Source: CAYJAZ01 sp964371865
GTDB lineage: Bacteria; Desulfobacterota; Desulfovibrionia; Desulfovibrionales; Desulfovibrionaceae
Assembly: GCA_964371865.1 (NCBI GenBank)
Contig: CAYJOR010000033.1
Location: 1 to 27,653, forward strand
DNA: 27,653 bases
Reading direction: 5' to 3'
The notes below the pieces were generated by a model. The model did not search any database. It was given only the letters and a program-made list of their open reading frames with translations, and was not told the DNA's origin. The translations under genes were made by a program, and so were the position numbers. Positions 24,804 to 27,653 of this stretch are shown here, in pieces (within the stretch, counting starts at the first letter, position 1; each line of letters starts with the position of its first letter).

Positions 24804-24839
24804 TTTTCCCCTTTCGAGCTCTCTCCCCTTCATTAAAAA
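24804..24839. repeat. Fragment of the dispersed hairpin repeat
   Basis: This stretch contains CCCCTTTCGAGCTCTC then TCCCCTTCATTAAAAA, aligning with both units of the 4783-5240 element over about 36 bases (shared order C-run, TTTC or TCTC, AGCTCTC, CTTC, A-run). The self-complementary hairpin arm is missing, so it is a partial or decayed copy. The rest of the 24637-25153 gap is A/T rich. Confidence 0.6.
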
Positions 24840-25042
24840 CAACTTATTACAGCTTCAACATATTAGAAGTTTTATTTTTGTTATAAAAAGGAATTGCAGA
24901 TTTCTTTATAATAAAGTTATTACTGCACAGAGCTCATAAATTATGCTTTGATACTATACATAGAACAAAAATTACTTTTCTGGTATTATAAATTTGTTAC
25001 ATCCTGATTTTTAGAGAATTTTTTTTACAATTATCTTTAATA

Positions 25043-25071
25043 TTGACAAGAATTTTGTAAAAAAGTATCTT
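25043..25071 (+). promoter_or_regulatory. Sigma-70 promoter of the glycosyltransferase gene
   Basis: A perfect TTGACA (25043-25048) is followed after 17 bases by TATCTT (25066-25071), two mismatches from TATAAT. Transcription would start near 25078, giving a leader of about 75 bases. Confidence 0.68.
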
Positions 25072-25153
25072 TCTTTATAGTGCTTATCTACCAGTTTATA
25101 CTCGAATAAACACAGGATACTCAATCTAAATTTTCTTATAATAAAGAGGGAAT

Positions 25154-26779
25154 ATGCGTATAATTATTATAAATCTTACTCGATTTGGTGACACATTACA
25201 GTCACAGCCTTTAATGCATACTCTCAAAGCGAAAGAGCACAGTTTAGCATATCTTGGACTAGAAAACTTTGTTTCTGCCGCTCAAATGCTTGATGGAGTT
25301 TCTGACGTATTTGGTTTACCCGGTGGAGCTATTTTATCACATCTTTGCGAAAATAAAGGTGATAACTGGTATAATTCCCTTGCTATTTTAAATGATTTTG
25401 TAAAACACATACACGAAGCATTTTCTCCGGATGCTATTTTAAATCTCACACCAACAAATCCTGCACGTTTACTTGCAAGAAAGTTATCCATATATAATGG
25501 GAAAGACTTGCCCACCTTCGGCTTTGCTTTTGATGAGTTTGGTTTCCAAAAAAATTCCACTGTTTGGGGAAATTATATTCAAGCAGTCACTCTTAATAGA
25601 ATTTCAAGCCCTTTTAATCTTTCTGATGGATTCACCCTTCTTGCCTCTACAACTCTGCTCACTGAAGGAGCTGATAATCCTAGTATTCGTTCCTCTACAC
25701 CTGAAGATATTGTATCTGCAAAAAAAATTCTTAACTCACTCCCTCTTGAGGGTTCATCAGATAAGCTTTTAGATAATAACCACACAAAATATATAGCTTT
25801 TCAATTAGGCGCAAGTAATGAAATAAGGCAGTGGTCGACTAAAAATTTTGCTTTATTAAGTCAATTACTTGCAAAAGAGGGTTACATTCCCCTTCTACTC
25901 GGTACTGCAAAAGAGGAAAATCTTTCCATTGAATTCTTTTCTCTTGGGGGTGTTGCAAAAAATGCCTTAGGTAGAACAAATTTGCCTACTTTGCAAGCCA
26001 TTCTTCAGCAATGTTCGCTTATTGTGAGTAATGATACCGGCACTATGCACCTTGCCGCTGCTGTAAAAACTCCTATCGTTGGTATTTTTCTAGCAACTGC
26101 TCAGCCTTGGGATACCGGTCCTGTAAGTATCGATGCTTGTCTTGTAGAGCCAAATCTTGACTGTCATCCTTGTGATTTTAGGCATACCTGTAAGAAAAAC
26201 AATATCTGTAGAAAATCAATACCCGCGTATGATATTGCTAAGATTATCTTAGATAGACTTGAGCACGGCTCATGGCAGCAACATTTTAGCGAAGATCTTC
26301 GCATATGGGAAAGTGTACGTGATGAATTTGGATTCCTATCATTAAAACCACTTGATATTATTGATAATAATTCAAGATACTCTCTCTATTCTATGCAAAG
26401 AATTGTCTACAAAGAATTATTAGATATTCTTTCAAATCAGCAAGGTGGAAATACCGTTCAAGCCACCTTTCAAAAATTTGACTCTCTAGATCCGCTAGAA
26501 AGCCAAAAGTTAAAAGAAAATCTCAAAAACATGTTAGGACTTTTTGATCTACTACAACAACAAAGTAAATTAATAACTCAACTACCTAAAATGAAACAAA
26601 ATTTCTTTGCAACCAACCAAAAAATCCAAATGAGTCTAAAAGCTATAGATTATCTTGTTCCCTTAGCCTATATGTGGGAATACGGCATGGAAGAATATGG
26701 CAATAACCTTGATGAATTCAGCACTTTTATTGATATAATTAAAGATGTTATGAATAAATGGCATAATGCTCTGATATAA
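25154..26779 (+). CDS. Family-9 glycosyltransferase (heptosyltransferase-like) with C-terminal extension
   Basis: 541 residues. The first 365 or so form a GT-B fold of CAZy family GT9. They start MRIIIINLTRFGDTLQSQPL, the usual ADP-heptose:LPS heptosyltransferase opening, and carry YIAFQLGASNEIRQWSTKNF and SNDTGTMHLAAAVKTPIVGIF near residue 290. A cysteine group C-x2-C-x5-C-x5-C (CHPCDFRHTCKKNNIC) follows. Residues about 370-541 are largely helical, not recognised, and make the protein about 170-190 residues longer than standard WaaC/WaaF. The ribosome site is AGAGGGAA. No hydrophobic anchor is visible. It could act on LPS core or on a surface protein; the adjacent sigma-54-driven unit raises flagellin glycosylation as a possibility, which is inference. 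Confidence 0.85.
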   Translation: MRIIIINLTRFGDTLQSQPLMHTLKAKEHSLAYLGLENFVSAAQMLDGVSDVFGLPGGAILSHLCENKGDNWYNSLAILNDFVKHIHEAFSPDAILNLTPTNPARLLARKLSIYNGKDLPTFGFAFDEFGFQKNSTVWGNYIQAVTLNRISSPFNLSDGFTLLASTTLLTEGADNPSIRSSTPEDIVSAKKILNSLPLEGSSDKLLDNNHTKYIAFQLGASNEIRQWSTKNFALLSQLLAKEGYIPLLLGTAKEENLSIEFFSLGGVAKNALGRTNLPTLQAILQQCSLIVSNDTGTMHLAAAVKTPIVGIFLATAQPWDTGPVSIDACLVEPNLDCHPCDFRHTCKKNNICRKSIPAYDIAKIILDRLEHGSWQQHFSEDLRIWESVRDEFGFLSLKPLDIIDNNSRYSLYSMQRIVYKELLDILSNQQGGNTVQATFQKFDSLDPLESQKLKENLKNMLGLFDLLQQQSKLITQLPKMKQNFFATNQKIQMSLKAIDYLVPLAYMWEYGMEEYGNNLDEFSTFIDIIKDVMNKWHNALI

Positions 26780-26805
26780 TCAAACTATTCAAACAACATC
26801 AATCA

Positions 26806-26821
26806 TGGCATACTATTTGCA
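26806..26821 (+). promoter_or_regulatory. Sigma-54 (-24/-12) promoter upstream of the helical-protein operon
   Basis: TGGCATACTATTTGCA keeps GG and GC exactly ten bases apart and matches TGGCAC-N5-TTGCA except T for C at the end of the -24 box. Transcription would start near 26832, about 90 bases before the ATG at 26923. No CTAC-N6-GTAG site is nearby, so another activator is implied. The leader also contains the palindrome AGGGAAGTTCCCT at 26889-26901. Confidence 0.7.
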
Positions 26822-26922
26822 TGTATTTTTGCAGATGAGAAATTTTTGACCACTTCAAAATAACCATCTACAAAAAAACAAACTATTCAGGGAAGTTCCC
26901 TAATAAACGCATAGGAGTATGT

Positions 26923-27522
26923 ATGATTATTATTGATGGACAACAAACAGAATTAGCTATTAGTAACTTTGCTAACCTTGAAGAATTACTCGTAAGTATT
27001 TCTGCAAGCGATGAAATGCAAAAAAGAATCGTTACAGATATTCTAGTAAACGATGAAGCGTTCAGTGAACTATATCCTCACCAAGCAGAAGATATTGAAG
27101 CTGATGAACTTCAACGTGTAGAAATTATGTCTGTTTCATCAACACAAATGGCTAGAGACATCGCAAAAGAACTTCACAAAGTAAGTAAAATTTTACAAGT
27201 TTCTGCTGAAGAAGTTTCTACAAATCTACGTACTTCAAATCTTGCAGAGGGACTACCTCTCTTGATGGATACCATTAACGTAACTCGTGATTTTATGGCT
27301 ATGGTTGCCGTTCTTCGCAGTGAGTTTATTGACAGAGTTGATACAGAATTCACCAATCATGTAGAATCTATTTCTCAACTTCTTGGCGAAATGAATGAGG
27401 TTTTGGCTGTTGAAGACTGGAATCTTCTTGCTGACCTTCTTCAGTATGAATTTACTGAAACTTGCAAAGGTTGGGAATCAATATTAAATGCTATTCAAAA
27501 CGATCTTGAAAAATTAGCATAA
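26923..27522 (+). CDS. Hypothetical alpha-helical acidic protein
   Basis: 199 residues, not recognised. It begins MIIIDGQQTELAISNFANLEELL, a short beta hairpin followed by helices. The remainder is nearly all helix and acidic (pI clearly low from many Asp and Glu), with no membrane segment, signal peptide or cysteine pair; one cysteine is present near the C-terminus. The ribosome site is AGGAG. It stands first behind the sigma-54 promoter and is followed after nine bases by another small helical protein, so the two form an operon. In motile deltaproteobacteria sigma-54 commonly drives flagellar genes, so a flagellar accessory role is plausible but not shown. Confidence 0.72.
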   Translation: MIIIDGQQTELAISNFANLEELLVSISASDEMQKRIVTDILVNDEAFSELYPHQAEDIEADELQRVEIMSVSSTQMARDIAKELHKVSKILQVSAEEVSTNLRTSNLAEGLPLLMDTINVTRDFMAMVAVLRSEFIDRVDTEFTNHVESISQLLGEMNEVLAVEDWNLLADLLQYEFTETCKGWESILNAIQNDLEKLA

Positions 27523-27531
27523 GGGGGTTTT

Positions 27532-27653
27532 ATGTCAGCTGCATTAACCATGCTTGATAGAGCTCTTATATTAGCTCAAAGTGAACTTGAAGCTCTCAAT
27601 AGTGGAAATGTTGAAGCTGCAGAAAGCCACTGTATGCAAAGAGCTGAAATTCT
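27532..27653 (+). CDS. Small helical protein, N-terminal part (cut by window edge)
   Basis: Only the first 40 codons are present: MSAALTMLDRALILAQSELEALNSG followed by an acidic helix. The ATG has AGGGGG upstream and lies nine bases after the previous stop. The pattern of a leading helix with LxxALxxAQxELEAL and a following helix resembles flagellar export chaperones of the FliT/FlgN type in general character, but forty residues are not enough to assign it. Confidence 0.6.
   Translation, partial: MSAALTMLDRALILAQSELEALNSGNVEAAESHCMQRAEI

Overview
The window is AT-rich bacterial chromosome (roughly 35% GC by eye), densely coding, with no CRISPR array, tRNA, rRNA, transposase or prophage. Several traits suggest a low-GC, Gram-negative, motile, anaerobic deltaproteobacterium, most likely near the Desulfovibrionaceae: type III glutamine synthetase beside a NifA-like sigma-54 activator, LL-diaminopimelate aminotransferase (DapL), paired AddA/AddB-like recombination nucleases, a family-9 glycosyltransferase and sigma-54 promoters. 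This placement is inference from gene content; no rRNA or other phylogenetic marker was tested.

Region 1 (1-5273) is a nitrogen-control block. A truncated ammonium transporter (amt) on the minus strand diverges from a GAF-AAA-Fis sigma-54 activator, and a type III glutamine synthetase (glnN) follows on the plus strand. amt and glnN each have a -24/-12 promoter. The non-coding DNA here carries a repeated inverted motif, CTAC-N6-GTAG, with one exact site and two near matches in the amt/regulator gap and two exact sites before glnN. This looks like the binding site of the regulator encoded between them and is the most coherent regulatory system in the window. Between glnN and gltB lies an approximately 460-bp element made of two related hairpin repeats in inverted orientation; a fragment of the same family recurs near 24.8 kb.

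Region 2 (5274-11852) is a tight gltB-dapF-dapL operon: glutamate synthase large subunit, then diaminopimelate epimerase and LL-DAP aminotransferase. No gltD is present. It ends in a strong bidirectional hairpin. Region 3 (11886-14030) holds a minus-strand DNA-binding protein with a long coiled-coil and lysine tail, diverging from an ArsR repressor and an ArsP/DUF318 permease.

Region 4 (14104-16687) is ftsA-ftsZ on the minus strand, without ftsQ or mur genes upstream and with hairpins on both sides. Region 5 (17034-24763) is a minus-strand set: a possible leader peptide with an extended Shine-Dalgarno, a small unknown protein, AddA-like helicase-nuclease, AddB-like nuclease with an iron-sulfur cysteine pattern, and an NMO/FabK-like flavoprotein with an extra four-cysteine motif.

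Region 6 (25043-27653) runs on the plus strand: a family-9 glycosyltransferase with a long unassigned C-terminal region, then a new transcription unit behind a sigma-54 promoter, encoding an alpha-helical unknown protein and the start of a small helical protein that could be a flagellar-type chaperone (weak inference).
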